NCBI RefSeq assembly: GCF_016863335.1
Contig: NZ_BOOR01000062.1
Coordinates: 1-64,000 of the forward strand
DNA: 64,000 bases
Source of the DNA: Planotetraspora thailandica
Lineage (GTDB): Bacteria; Actinomycetota; Actinomycetes; Streptosporangiales; Streptosporangiaceae
Direction of reading: 5' to 3'
Notes under the pieces: model-generated
Databases searched by the model: none
Told to the model about the DNA's origin: nothing
What the model saw: the letters and a program-made list of their open reading frames with translations, nothing else
Position numbers and translations under genes: made by a program
Part shown: positions 55,186 to 63,917 of the stretch, piece by piece
Position numbering within the stretch: the first letter of the stretch is position 1
Layout of the letters: the number at the start of each line of letters is the position of its first letter

Positions 55186-57234
55186 ATGCGTCCCACCGCT
55201 GCCGCGGGCCCGCGGCCAGTGCTCGTCATCGGCAATCTGACCATCGACGACGTCGTACGGCCCGACGGCACGGTGCGCATGGGCAGCCCGGGCGGCAACG
55301 TCGTCTACGCGGCGCTGGCCGCCCGGCTGTGGAACCCGGAGGTCGCCGTCGTCACCCGGCGTGGCGACGACCTGCCGGACGGCATCCTCGCCACCTTGAC
55401 CAGGCTCGGCGTCGGCACCGCGGGCGTGCGGACCGTCGACGGCCCGACCGTGCGCAACTGGGTGATCTACGAGGACGACGGCCGGCGGCACTGGATCTAC
55501 CGCACGCCCCGGGAGCGTTCGCGGGAGGTGGCGGTCCGCCCCGGCGACCTGCCCCCGGGCTGGGCGGACGGCGACCCGGTGGTGCACGTCGCCGCGATGC
55601 CGCTCCCCGCGGCGGCCGAACTCGTCGAGCACGTCAGGGCCCAGGCCCCCGGCGCGCTGATCACGCTGGACACCCACGAGGACTGGGCGGGCGAGCCCGA
55701 GGCCGTCGCCGCCCTGGCCGCCCGGGTCGACGTGTTCGTCCCCAGCCGGGAGGAACTCGCCGCCCTGGCCGGGTACGACGACCCCGCCAAGGCCGCCGCC
55801 GCCCTGCGCGAGGCGGGCGTACCCGCGGTCGTGGTCAAGCTCGGCGAGGACGGCGCGCTCGTCGACGCGCCCGGCGTGCACGAGCACGTGCCCGCCCGCC
55901 CGTCGGCGGCCGTCGACACCACCGGCGCCGGCGACACCTTCTGCGGGGCCCTGGCCGCCGCCCTCGGCGCGGGCATGCCGCTCGCCGACGCCGTACGGCG
56001 GGGCGTGGCCACCGCCGCGTGGGCTGTCGAGGACTACGGGTCGCTCGCGCTGGCCGACCTCGACCCCGGCGCCGCCCGACGCCGGTTCGACGAAGCGACG
56101 GGAAACATAACCACGGCGGGCACGGCCGGGGGGGACCTGCCGTACGACATCGACGTGATGCGCCGCGAGATCGACATGATCCCCGACGTGATCGCGCAGC
56201 GCCTCGCCGACCCGGGCGGGCACACCGAGCGCATCGCCCAGGTGCTGACCGAGCGCGGCATCGAGCACCTGTTCCTGGTCGGCTGCGGCGACTCCTACTT
56301 CGCCGGGATCGCCATGGCCCTGGCGTTCCAGAAACACACCGGCATCGCCGCCCGCGCCGTGCACGCCCTGGACTTCGCCCGTTACCAGGTGCGTTACCTG
56401 CCCGAACACAGCGCCGTCGTGTGCGTCTCGTTCTCCGGCAAGGTCGGCAGGACCACCGAGGCGGCGGCGCAGGCCCGCCGGTTCGGCCACCTGTCCATCG
56501 CCCTGACCAACAACGAGACGGGGGCGCTGGCAGAGGCCGCCGAACTGGTGCTGCCCATCGGCGTGCCCACGCTCGGCTTCTCCCCCGGCACCAGCACCTA
56601 CCTCGGCATGGTCGCCACGCTCGGCGACCTGGCCCTGCGCTGGGGCGACGCACGGGGGAACGACACCACGCAGGCCCGCGCGGCGCTCGCGGCCGCGCCG
56701 GCACTCGCCGCGCAGACCCTGCGCGCCAACGCCGGCCCCGCCGACAAGGCGGCGCGCTCGCTCGCCGGGCACGGCTGGATCACCTTCCTCGGCGGCGGCC
56801 CCAACGAGTCGTCGGCGAAGTTCGGCGCGGCCAAGCTGTTCGAGGGCCCGCAGATCGTGGGGGTGAGCACCAACATCGAGGAGTGGGCCCACGAAGAGTA
56901 CTTCGTCAGCTCGGCCGGCACTCCCGTGGTGATGGTCGCCCCGTCGGGCGCCTCCGCCGACCGGGCCGCGGAGATCCTCAGCGAGCTCGACTTCATCGGC
57001 GCCCTGCCGATCGTGGTCAGCGACGTCGTCCCGGAGGGGCCCGCCCTGCATCTGCCGCTCGCCGCGGGCCTGCCCGAGGAGTTCTCCCCCCTGCTCGCGG
57101 CGCTGCCGCTCAGCCTGATCGGCTTCCATCTGGCGGAAGTGCTCGGCAAGAAGAGCTACAACTTCCCCAGCAAAGCGGCCAAAACTGAACATTACGACAC
57201 GATTCACCGCATCGTGATCGGAGAACCGGCATGA
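55186..57234 (+). CDS. PfkB-family kinase fused to SIS-domain deglycase/isomerase
   Basis: The 682-residue fusion has a PfkB sugar kinase at residues 1-305 (GSPGGNVVYAALAARL near 33-48; DTTGAGDTFCGAL with catalytic Asp250). A linker is at 305-320. A double-SIS module at 320-680 has GCGDSYFAG at 367-375, VSFSGK near 414-419, and Glu565/Glu566-His569 in STNIEEWAHEE. FrlD kinase and FrlB/FraB deglycase are separate proteins of these same families in Amadori-product catabolism, so phosphorylation then deglycation or isomerisation on one polypeptide is likely. The start follows GAAAGGAG. Confidence 0.88.
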   Translation: MRPTAAAGPRPVLVIGNLTIDDVVRPDGTVRMGSPGGNVVYAALAARLWNPEVAVVTRRGDDLPDGILATLTRLGVGTAGVRTVDGPTVRNWVIYEDDGRRHWIYRTPRERSREVAVRPGDLPPGWADGDPVVHVAAMPLPAAAELVEHVRAQAPGALITLDTHEDWAGEPEAVAALAARVDVFVPSREELAALAGYDDPAKAAAALREAGVPAVVVKLGEDGALVDAPGVHEHVPARPSAAVDTTGAGDTFCGALAAALGAGMPLADAVRRGVATAAWAVEDYGSLALADLDPGAARRRFDEATGNITTAGTAGGDLPYDIDVMRREIDMIPDVIAQRLADPGGHTERIAQVLTERGIEHLFLVGCGDSYFAGIAMALAFQKHTGIAARAVHALDFARYQVRYLPEHSAVVCVSFSGKVGRTTEAAAQARRFGHLSIALTNNETGALAEAAELVLPIGVPTLGFSPGTSTYLGMVATLGDLALRWGDARGNDTTQARAALAAAPALAAQTLRANAGPADKAARSLAGHGWITFLGGGPNESSAKFGAAKLFEGPQIVGVSTNIEEWAHEEYFVSSAGTPVVMVAPSGASADRAAEILSELDFIGALPIVVSDVVPEGPALHLPLAAGLPEEFSPLLAALPLSLIGFHLAEVLGKKSYNFPSKAAKTEHYDTIHRIVIGEPA

Positions 57235-58007
57235 CCACACCCGCACCACTCGCCGACATCGAAGCCGAGGCGGCCCGGCTCCTGTCCGCCTTCGCCGCAC
57301 GCGGCATCACCGTGCGCCTCATCGGCGGGCTCGCCATCGCCCGCCACCGCCACCGCGACGTGCCCGACACGCTGCGCCGCGCCTACGGCGACATCGACCT
57401 GGTCATCCACCCCAAACAGGCCAAGCCGTTCCGCCAGGCGATGACCGAGCTCGGCTACACCCCCAACGTGCGCTTCAACAACATGCGCGGCGACCGGCGC
57501 ATGTTGTTCACCGACGAGCCGAACGGCCGCAAACTCGACGTCTTCGTCGGCGGCTTCCAGATGTGCCACAGCATGGACCTGTCCGGACGGCTCTCGCTGC
57601 ACGCGGAAACGCTCTGCCCCGCCGACCTGCTCCTCACCAAGCTCCAGGTCGTGGAGGTCAACCGCAAGGACCTGACCGACGCGCTGACGATCCTGCTCAC
57701 CCACGAGCTCGGCGGCCGCGACGCCGACGACCGCCTCAGCCTCGACCGGCTCGTCGATGTGACCAGCGCCGACTGGGGTTGGTTCACCACCTTCACCGAC
57801 AACCTCGCCCGCCTGCCCGCCCTCGCCGGCGAACTGCTCGGGCCCGAGGACGCGGCCGCCGTCGCCGGCCGCGTCCGCGAGCTCGACGCAGCGCTGCGCT
57901 CCGCCCCCAAATCGCTCAAATGGAAGGCCCGCAACACCGTGGGCCGCCGCATGACCTGGTACGACCTCCCCGACGAGATCGGAGGGCCCATCGATGCGCA
58001 CACGTGA
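57231..58007 (+). CDS. Nucleotidyltransferase-fold protein
   Basis: The 258-residue protein shows the NTase core: IRLIGGLAIARHRHR-like VRLIGGLAIA near residues 27-36, AYGDIDLVIH near 52-61 with two acidic residues, and KLDVFVGGF near 102-110. This pattern is found in AbiEii/DUF-type nucleotidyltransferases. The start overlaps the fusion gene stop (ATGA), and its end overlaps the phosphoesterase gene by 14 bp. Its role in a catabolic operon is unclear. It could adenylylate a sugar or protein. Confidence 0.75.
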   Translation: MTTPAPLADIEAEAARLLSAFAARGITVRLIGGLAIARHRHRDVPDTLRRAYGDIDLVIHPKQAKPFRQAMTELGYTPNVRFNNMRGDRRMLFTDEPNGRKLDVFVGGFQMCHSMDLSGRLSLHAETLCPADLLLTKLQVVEVNRKDLTDALTILLTHELGGRDADDRLSLDRLVDVTSADWGWFTTFTDNLARLPALAGELLGPEDAAAVAGRVRELDAALRSAPKSLKWKARNTVGRRMTWYDLPDEIGGPIDAHT

Positions 58008-58953
58008 CATCAAGATCTTCTTCGCCACCGACATCCACGGCTCCGACCGCTGCTTCCGCAAGTTCGTCAACGCGGGCAAGTTCTACGGCGCCGACGTGCT
58101 CATCATGGGCGGCGACATCACCGGCAAGATGCTCGTCCCCATCGTGGAGACCGCCGGCGGCCGCTACCGCTCGCACGTCTTCGGCCGCGACCGCGAGGTC
58201 GACGTCGAGCAACTCCCCGCCCTGCGCAAGCTCATCGCCGACGCCGGGTTCTACGCCTACGACACCACCCCCGACGAGATCGCCGAGTTCCGCGAGCGGC
58301 CCGAACTGGTCGAGGAGACCTTCCGCAAGCGCATGCACGCCACCCTCACCGCCTGGATGGCCCTCGCGGAGGATCGCCTCGAAGGCACCGGAATCATGTG
58401 CCTGCTCGCCCCCGGCAACGACGACCCGTTCTTCGTCGACGACGTGCTCCGCTCGTCCACCATGCTGATCAACCCCGAGGGACAACTCGTCGACCTGCCC
58501 GGCGGATTCACGATGATCTCCGTCGGCTACTCCAACCCCACCCCCTGGGCCTCCCCGCGCGAGCTGCCCGAAGACCAGCTCGCCGAGCGCATCGTGCGAG
58601 AAGCCGCCAAGGTCCCCGACACAGGCAAGGCGATCTTCAACCTGCACGTGCCGCCCAAGGACACCCCGATCGACCAGGCCATGGCCCTCGACGAGGAGTT
58701 CCGCCCCGTCCTCAAGTCGGGCAGCCCCGTCATCACCGGAGTCGGCTCCCAGGCCGTCCGCGACGCCATGGCGACCTACCAGCCGCTGCTCGGCCTGCAC
58801 GGCCACATCCACGAGTCACGCGGCGAAGCCTCCATCGGCCGCTCACGCTCCATCAACCCCGGCAGCGAATACTCGGAAGGCGTGCTTCGCGGCGCCCTCA
58901 TCACCCTGTCCACCAAGAAGGGCGTCCGTGGTTACCAGCTCGTCGCCGGCTGA
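57994..58953 (+). CDS. Calcineurin-like metallophosphoesterase
   Basis: The 319-residue protein has the full metal-ligand series: ATDIHGSD near residues 11-18, MGGDITG near 38-44, APGNDDPF near 135, a histidine in FNLHVPP near 210, and GLHGHIHES near 266-274. It would hydrolyse a phosphomonoester or diester. Overlaps with both neighbours indicate coupled translation. Removal of phosphate from a nucleotide or sugar phosphate intermediate is a reasonable guess. Confidence 0.88.
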   Translation: MRTRDIKIFFATDIHGSDRCFRKFVNAGKFYGADVLIMGGDITGKMLVPIVETAGGRYRSHVFGRDREVDVEQLPALRKLIADAGFYAYDTTPDEIAEFRERPELVEETFRKRMHATLTAWMALAEDRLEGTGIMCLLAPGNDDPFFVDDVLRSSTMLINPEGQLVDLPGGFTMISVGYSNPTPWASPRELPEDQLAERIVREAAKVPDTGKAIFNLHVPPKDTPIDQAMALDEEFRPVLKSGSPVITGVGSQAVRDAMATYQPLLGLHGHIHESRGEASIGRSRSINPGSEYSEGVLRGALITLSTKKGVRGYQLVAG

Positions 58954-59530
58954 CGCCCCCATCACCAGCACGGTCACCAGCACGGTCGCCGTCATCGGCT
59001 CGGCCCGCATCGAGGCGCCCGACCCGGCCTGGCACGAGGCCTGCGCCCTCGGCGCCGCCCTCGCCGAAGGCGGCCGGCAGGTCATGACCGGCGGCTACGG
59101 CGGGCTCATGGGCGCCGCGGCCCGCGGCGCCCATGGAGCCGGCGGCCACGTCATCGGGCTGCCCATGCGCGCCTGGACCGCCCTCACCCCCAGCCCGTGG
59201 TGCACCGAACTGCGCTGGTCGGCCGACTACGCCGAGCGGCTGCGCCACCTGCTTCATGCGGACGCCGTCGTCGCCCTCCCCGGCGGCGTCGGCACCCTCG
59301 CAGAAGCCGCCGTCGTCTGGTCGGCACTCCAGACCGAACCCGGCGCCGCCCGGCTCGTCCTGCTCGGCCCCCGATGGCACGCCCTCCGCCAGGCGTTCGC
59401 GACCGGGCTTGTCATCGGCCCCGACGACCTCGCCCTCGCCCCGGTCGCCGCCGACGTCACCCAGGCCGTCACCCTGATCGACCAGGCCCTCGCCTCCGGC
59501 CCCGCCGTCACCCCCGCGCCACGAGGATGA
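58928..59530 (+). CDS. LOG-family (TIGR00725-like) nucleotide-binding protein
   Basis: The 200-residue protein has the Rossmann-like LOG fold: AVIGSARI near residue 21, MTGGYGGLMGAAARGA near 53-68 and the signature LPGGVGTLAEA near 117-127 (PGGxGTxxE). LOG proteins cleave nucleoside 5'-monophosphates into base and ribose 5-phosphate. The start is GTG, inside the end of the phosphoesterase gene. A phosphoribohydrolase here would release purine-derived bases, fitting the ureide genes downstream. Confidence 0.82.
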   Translation: MVTSSSPADAPITSTVTSTVAVIGSARIEAPDPAWHEACALGAALAEGGRQVMTGGYGGLMGAAARGAHGAGGHVIGLPMRAWTALTPSPWCTELRWSADYAERLRHLLHADAVVALPGGVGTLAEAAVVWSALQTEPGAARLVLLGPRWHALRQAFATGLVIGPDDLALAPVAADVTQAVTLIDQALASGPAVTPAPRG

Positions 59531-60888
59531 TCACGGCCCCGATGGACCTGGCCGTACATGCCGAACGAGCCGTCGTCGACGGCCGCGACACGCCCGCCAC
59601 CGTCACCGTCCACGCCGGCGTCATCACCGCGGTCGAACCGTACGGCACGCCGGTCGCCGCCGCCGAGGTCGTCCATCTCGGCCCCGACGTCGTGCTGCTG
59701 CCCGGCCTGGTCGACACCCACGTGCACGTCAACGAACCCGGCCACGCCGACTGGGAGGGATTCGCCTCCGCGACGCTGGCCGCCGCCGCGGGCGGTGTCA
59801 CCACGCTCGTCGACATGCCGGTCGACAGCGTGCCCGCCACCGTCGACGTCCCCGCGCTCCAGGCCAAACGCGCCGCGGCGCACGGCCGCTGCCACATCGA
59901 CGTCGCCTTCTGGGCCGGCGTCACCCCCGCCAACACCGCCGAACTGGCCGCGCTGCACGCCGCCGGCGTCACCGGATTCAAATGTTTCCTCGCCGACGCC
60001 GGCGCCCCCGACCTGCCCCCGCTGTCCCCGGCCGAGCTCGTCACCGCCATGCGCGCCCTCCGTGACCTCGACGCGACGCTGCTCGTCCATGCGGAAAGCG
60101 ACGCCGAACTGGCGGCCGGCCCAGCCCCACGCGGGCGCAGCTACGCCGCCTTCCTCGGCTCACGCCCCCCGCGCGTCGAGGACACCGCCGTCGCCGCCGT
60201 GCTCGACGCCGCCCGGCAGACCGGCGCACGCGCCCACATCGTGCACCTGTCCAGCGCGGGCGCCCTCCCGCACATCGCCGCCGCCCGCCGCGACGGCGTG
60301 CGCGTCACCGCCGAAACCTGCCCCCACTACCTCACCCTCACCGCCGAGCAGATCCCCGACGGCGCCACCGAATTCGCCTGCTGCCCGCCCATCAGAGACT
60401 CCGCCAACCGCGACCTGCTCTGGGCCGCCCTCGCCGACGGCACCATCGACATGATCGTCTCCGACCACTCGCCCTGCGCCGCCGAGCTCAAACACCGCGA
60501 CACCGGCGACTTCGGCGCCGCCTGGGGTGGCATCTCCTCCCTCCAGCTCGCCCTGCCCGCCGTGTGGACCCATGCCCGCACCCGCGGCCACACCCTCGCC
60601 CAGATCGCCCACTGGATGAGCGAACAACCGGCACGCCTCGCCGGCCTCACAGGCAAGGGCAGGATCGCCCCCGGATACGACGCCGACCTGTGCGCCTTCG
60701 CCCCCGAAGAAACCTGGACCGTCGACCCCGGGCACCTGCACCACCGCCAGCCCCTCACCCCTTACGCCGGCCACCGCCTCCACGGCGTGGTCCGCCGCAC
60801 CTGGACCCGCGGACACGGCGTCGACCCCGCACGCCCCGCAGGACGCCTGCTCACCCGTACGGCGAAGCACCCGGAGCCCGCCCCATGA
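59527..60888 (+). CDS. allB: Allantoinase (cyclic amidohydrolase)
   Basis: The 453-residue protein is a dihydroorotase/allantoinase-type amidohydrolase. Metal ligands are His65 and His67 (DTHVHVNEPG), Lys152 in FKCFLAD, His187 (VHAES), His239 (VHLSS) and Asp312 (SDHSPC). TLVDMPVDSVP near 93-103 is characteristic of allantoinase. It opens allantoin to allantoate. The start overlaps the LOG gene stop. The racemase and allantoicase downstream support allantoinase over dihydropyrimidinase. Confidence 0.92.
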   Translation: MITAPMDLAVHAERAVVDGRDTPATVTVHAGVITAVEPYGTPVAAAEVVHLGPDVVLLPGLVDTHVHVNEPGHADWEGFASATLAAAAGGVTTLVDMPVDSVPATVDVPALQAKRAAAHGRCHIDVAFWAGVTPANTAELAALHAAGVTGFKCFLADAGAPDLPPLSPAELVTAMRALRDLDATLLVHAESDAELAAGPAPRGRSYAAFLGSRPPRVEDTAVAAVLDAARQTGARAHIVHLSSAGALPHIAAARRDGVRVTAETCPHYLTLTAEQIPDGATEFACCPPIRDSANRDLLWAALADGTIDMIVSDHSPCAAELKHRDTGDFGAAWGGISSLQLALPAVWTHARTRGHTLAQIAHWMSEQPARLAGLTGKGRIAPGYDADLCAFAPEETWTVDPGHLHHRQPLTPYAGHRLHGVVRRTWTRGHGVDPARPAGRLLTRTAKHPEPAP

Positions 60889-61628
60889 ACATCCTCGTCG
60901 TCAACCCCAACACCTCCGCCTCGATGACCCGCACCATCGAGCAGACCGCCGCCCGCGCCGCCTCCCCCGGCACCCGGATCATCGCCGTCCAGCCCGCCTA
61001 CGGAGCCGACGCCATCGACTCCGCCATGGAGAGCTACCTGTCGGCCGTCGCCGTCATGGACCGCGTCCTGTCGGTGGCCGAGCCGTACGACGCCGTGGTC
61101 ATGGCCGGCTTCGGTGAACACGGCAGGGAAGGCGTACAGGAAATCGTCGACGTCCCCGTGCTCGACATCGCGGAAAGCTCCGCCCACGTCGCCCAGATGA
61201 TCGGCCGCACCTACTCGGTCGTCACCACCCTCCAACGCTCCGTCGGCGCCATCGAAGACCGCCTGCGCCTCGCCGGCCTGGCCGACCGCTGCGCCTCCGT
61301 CCGCGCCTGCGGCCTGTCCACCTCCGAGGTCGACGACGACCCCGCCGGCGCCATGGAGGCCATCGTCGCCGAAGCCGAGATCGCCGTACGGTCCGACCAC
61401 GCCGAGGTCATCTGCCTCGGCTGCGGCGGAATGGCCGGCCTCGACGAGGCCATCACCACCCGGCTCGGCGTGCCCGTCGTCGACGGCGTCGCCGCGGGAG
61501 TGCGCCTCGCCGAAGCACTCGTCGGGCTCGGGCTGCGCACCAGCAAGGTCTGCACCTACGCCCCGCCAGAACCGAAGACCATCACCGCCTGGCCGCTGTC
61601 GCGCCACCTCGACCTGGAGACCCGATGA
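60885..61628 (+). CDS. Hydantoin/allantoin racemase-family protein
   Basis: The 247-residue protein has the Asp/Glu/hydantoin racemase fold: ILVVNPNTSASMTRTIE at the N-terminus and the second catalytic cysteine C180 in CLGCGGMAGLD. The first catalytic cysteine, usually in a CFGDPG-like motif, is replaced by Gly75 in MAGFGEHG. It is coupled to allantoinase (ATGA) and allantoicase (4-bp overlap). Allantoin racemisation would let allantoinase use both enantiomers. With one cysteine missing, the mechanism or reaction may differ. Confidence 0.82.
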   Translation: MNILVVNPNTSASMTRTIEQTAARAASPGTRIIAVQPAYGADAIDSAMESYLSAVAVMDRVLSVAEPYDAVVMAGFGEHGREGVQEIVDVPVLDIAESSAHVAQMIGRTYSVVTTLQRSVGAIEDRLRLAGLADRCASVRACGLSTSEVDDDPAGAMEAIVAEAEIAVRSDHAEVICLGCGGMAGLDEAITTRLGVPVVDGVAAGVRLAEALVGLGLRTSKVCTYAPPEPKTITAWPLSRHLDLETR

Positions 61629-62767
61629 CCAGCGGAATCCCGCACATCGACCTGGCATCCCGCTGGCTCGGCGGCGGCGTGGTCGCCGCCAGCGACGAAT
61701 CCTTCGGCTTGAAGGAGAACCTCCTCGTCCCCACCCCAGCCGACTTCACCCCCGGCCGCTACGACCACCGCGGCGAGATCGTGGACGGCTGGGAGACCCG
61801 CAGGCGGCGCGGCGAACCCGGCCACGACTGGGCGATCATCCGGCTCGGCGCGCCCGGCCTCATCACCCACGTCGACGTCGACACCAGCTTCTTCACCGGC
61901 AACTACCCGCCCACCTGCCGCCTCGAGGCCTGCGGCCTGGAGGGATACCCCGGCCCCCAAGAACTCGCCGCCGCCGGCTGGACCGAGATCGTGCCCGCCG
62001 GCCCGCTCAAAGGCGACAGCCACAACCACTTCACCGTCGCCGACTCCCATCGCTACACCCACGTCCGCCTGTCCATCCACCCCGACGGCGGCATCGCCAG
62101 GCTCCGCGTCCACGGCCACGTCATCCCCGACCCCCGCCACTGGGACGGTCTCACCATCGACCTCGCGAGCCAGGAACACGGCGGACTCGTCACAGAAAGC
62201 AGCGACAGCTTCTACACCTCAGCCGAACTGCTCAACCGGCCCGACCGCGCCCGCACCATGGGCGAAGGCTGGGAGACCAGCCGCCGCCGCGACTCCGGCC
62301 ACGACCACGCCGTCATCACCCTGGCCGCCGCCGGACGCCTGCGCCAGATCGAGATCGACACCACCCACTTCAAATACAACGCCTCCGCCGAAATCGAACT
62401 CCACGGCCGCGCCGCCGACGCCTCCTGGCTGCCCCTGCTGCCCCGCACCGCCCTGCAACCCGACACCCGGCACCTGTTCACCCTGCCCGCCCCCGGCGAC
62501 CTCGTCTCGGCCGTCCGCATCGACGCCTACCCCGACGGCGGCATCTCCCGCGCGCGCCTCATCGGCTCCGTCGACCCCGCCGCGCGCCGCCACGCCGGCC
62601 TGCGCTGGTTCAACACCCTGCCCGACGACCAGGCCGCCGCCTGCCTCACCGCCGCCGGCCTGACCCCCGGCGACGCCTCCGCCGTCCTCGCCGCCCGCCC
62701 CCTGATCGACGTACCCGCCGGACCGGCGACGGCGATCCTCACCCCATGGATCGACGGCCGCCCATGA
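61625..62767 (+). CDS. alc: Allantoicase
   Basis: The 380-residue protein consists of two homologous jelly-roll repeats typical of allantoicase: first repeat DGWETRRRRGEPGHDWAI near 53-70 with HVDVDTSFFTGNYPP near 82-96, second repeat GEGWETSRRRDSGHDHAV near 217-234 with IEIDTTHFKYNA. It converts allantoate to ureidoglycolate and urea. Ureidoglycolate breaks down to glyoxylate, which the island at 1.8-10 kb could assimilate. It is the last gene of the operon. Confidence 0.94.
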   Translation: MTSGIPHIDLASRWLGGGVVAASDESFGLKENLLVPTPADFTPGRYDHRGEIVDGWETRRRRGEPGHDWAIIRLGAPGLITHVDVDTSFFTGNYPPTCRLEACGLEGYPGPQELAAAGWTEIVPAGPLKGDSHNHFTVADSHRYTHVRLSIHPDGGIARLRVHGHVIPDPRHWDGLTIDLASQEHGGLVTESSDSFYTSAELLNRPDRARTMGEGWETSRRRDSGHDHAVITLAAAGRLRQIEIDTTHFKYNASAEIELHGRAADASWLPLLPRTALQPDTRHLFTLPAPGDLVSAVRIDAYPDGGISRARLIGSVDPAARRHAGLRWFNTLPDDQAAACLTAAGLTPGDASAVLAARPLIDVPAGPATAILTPWIDGRP

Positions 62768-62812
62768 CGTTTCGATCGATCACCGGCCAGAATGGACGGC
62801 TCATCGTCGCGG

Positions 62813-63763
62813 TCAGTCCGCCTGCGCGGCGTGGAGAGCGGTGAAGGCCAGAAGGAGTCCGGCGGTCCGCGGCGGATCCTCGAGCATGGGTGAGTGTCCA
62901 ACGCCGGACAGCAACTCGACTTTCGCGCCCGGAACGGCGCGGTATTCGGCGGCGGATGAAGATCGCCATCTCCGGTCGTCCTTGCCGAAGATCACCAGCA
63001 GTGGCTTGCCGAGGGCCGCCAGCCGATCGGGGAGCGCGCGCTGCTTCAGGTAGTCGTCGACCGCCCGATCAGTCGCGGTGAGCGCGTGGTAGGTCATGCC
63101 GCGCACATCGTCGACGAGCTGTTGTGGGATCTCGTAGCCGGGGCGGCTGAACCCGGTGCCCAGGCCCTGGCGCACAACCCCGTCGGTCCGGAACCGCCAC
63201 AGCAGTTGCCCGACGACGGGGACGGACAAGAGCCGGCCGACGAACCCGTCTGAGATGAAGGCGTCCATTCGCGGCCCGGAGTCGATGAGCGCGAGCGCGG
63301 TCACCAGGTCGCGTCGTTGCTCGGCGAGTGCGGTGGCGACCGAGCCGCCGGTGGAATGGCCGACTACGAGGGCGCGCTTCACGCCGAACCGGTCCAGTGC
63401 CTCGCCGACCCGGCGTCCCTGCTCCGGGATCGCATAGCCCCCGCCGGCCGGTTTGGCTGACCGGCCATGCCCGAGCAGGTCGATCCGGATGACGAGATGG
63501 GACCTCGTCAGCATCGGCGCCAGCGAGTCCCACCAGTGGGTCGACCCGGCGAGCCCGTGAATCAGTACGAGGGCCGGGGCATCGCGGGGGCCGTCCTGGC
63601 GCACGTAGATGCTCCCGCCGTTGAGAGGCAGGGTCGAATTTCCCGTGGCCTCGGCCTCCTGCCGCGACACCACCATCGCGTTCGCCAAGAGCAGCCCGAC
63701 GATCACGACGACAATGGCCGAGGCGATGATGGGGCGCTTTCTGCGGCTTCCTGCGCGTCTCAC
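62813..63763 (-). CDS. Membrane-anchored or secreted alpha/beta hydrolase
   Basis: The 316-residue protein starts with a basic stretch and a hydrophobic segment (RKRPIIASAIVVVIVGLLLA), acting as signal anchor. A hydrolase domain follows with LIHGLAGSTHWWD near 64-76, nucleophile VGHSTGGSVA near 138 and catalytic His in GVGHSPMLED near 295. GTG 63763, 6 nt after GGGGAG, is preferred to a longer frame without such support. It is convergent with the allantoin operon. The substrate is unknown. Confidence 0.85.
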   Translation of the reverse strand: MRRAGSRRKRPIIASAIVVVIVGLLLANAMVVSRQEAEATGNSTLPLNGGSIYVRQDGPRDAPALVLIHGLAGSTHWWDSLAPMLTRSHLVIRIDLLGHGRSAKPAGGGYAIPEQGRRVGEALDRFGVKRALVVGHSTGGSVATALAEQRRDLVTALALIDSGPRMDAFISDGFVGRLLSVPVVGQLLWRFRTDGVVRQGLGTGFSRPGYEIPQQLVDDVRGMTYHALTATDRAVDDYLKQRALPDRLAALGKPLLVIFGKDDRRWRSSSAAEYRAVPGAKVELLSGVGHSPMLEDPPRTAGLLLAFTALHAAQAD

Positions 63764-63917
63764 GTCCGGCTCCCCGGAAGGAGACCGCGGATCGGCGTCG
63801 TACAACTGGCGGGGTTGTCGACCCCTGCAGAAGTAATCATGGGCCCACTGTCGCCGTTGTGGGCGCCGGCGGCTTGAACAAATGTTCCGGGCCGGCAGGC
63901 CCACGTAGCATCGAGGA

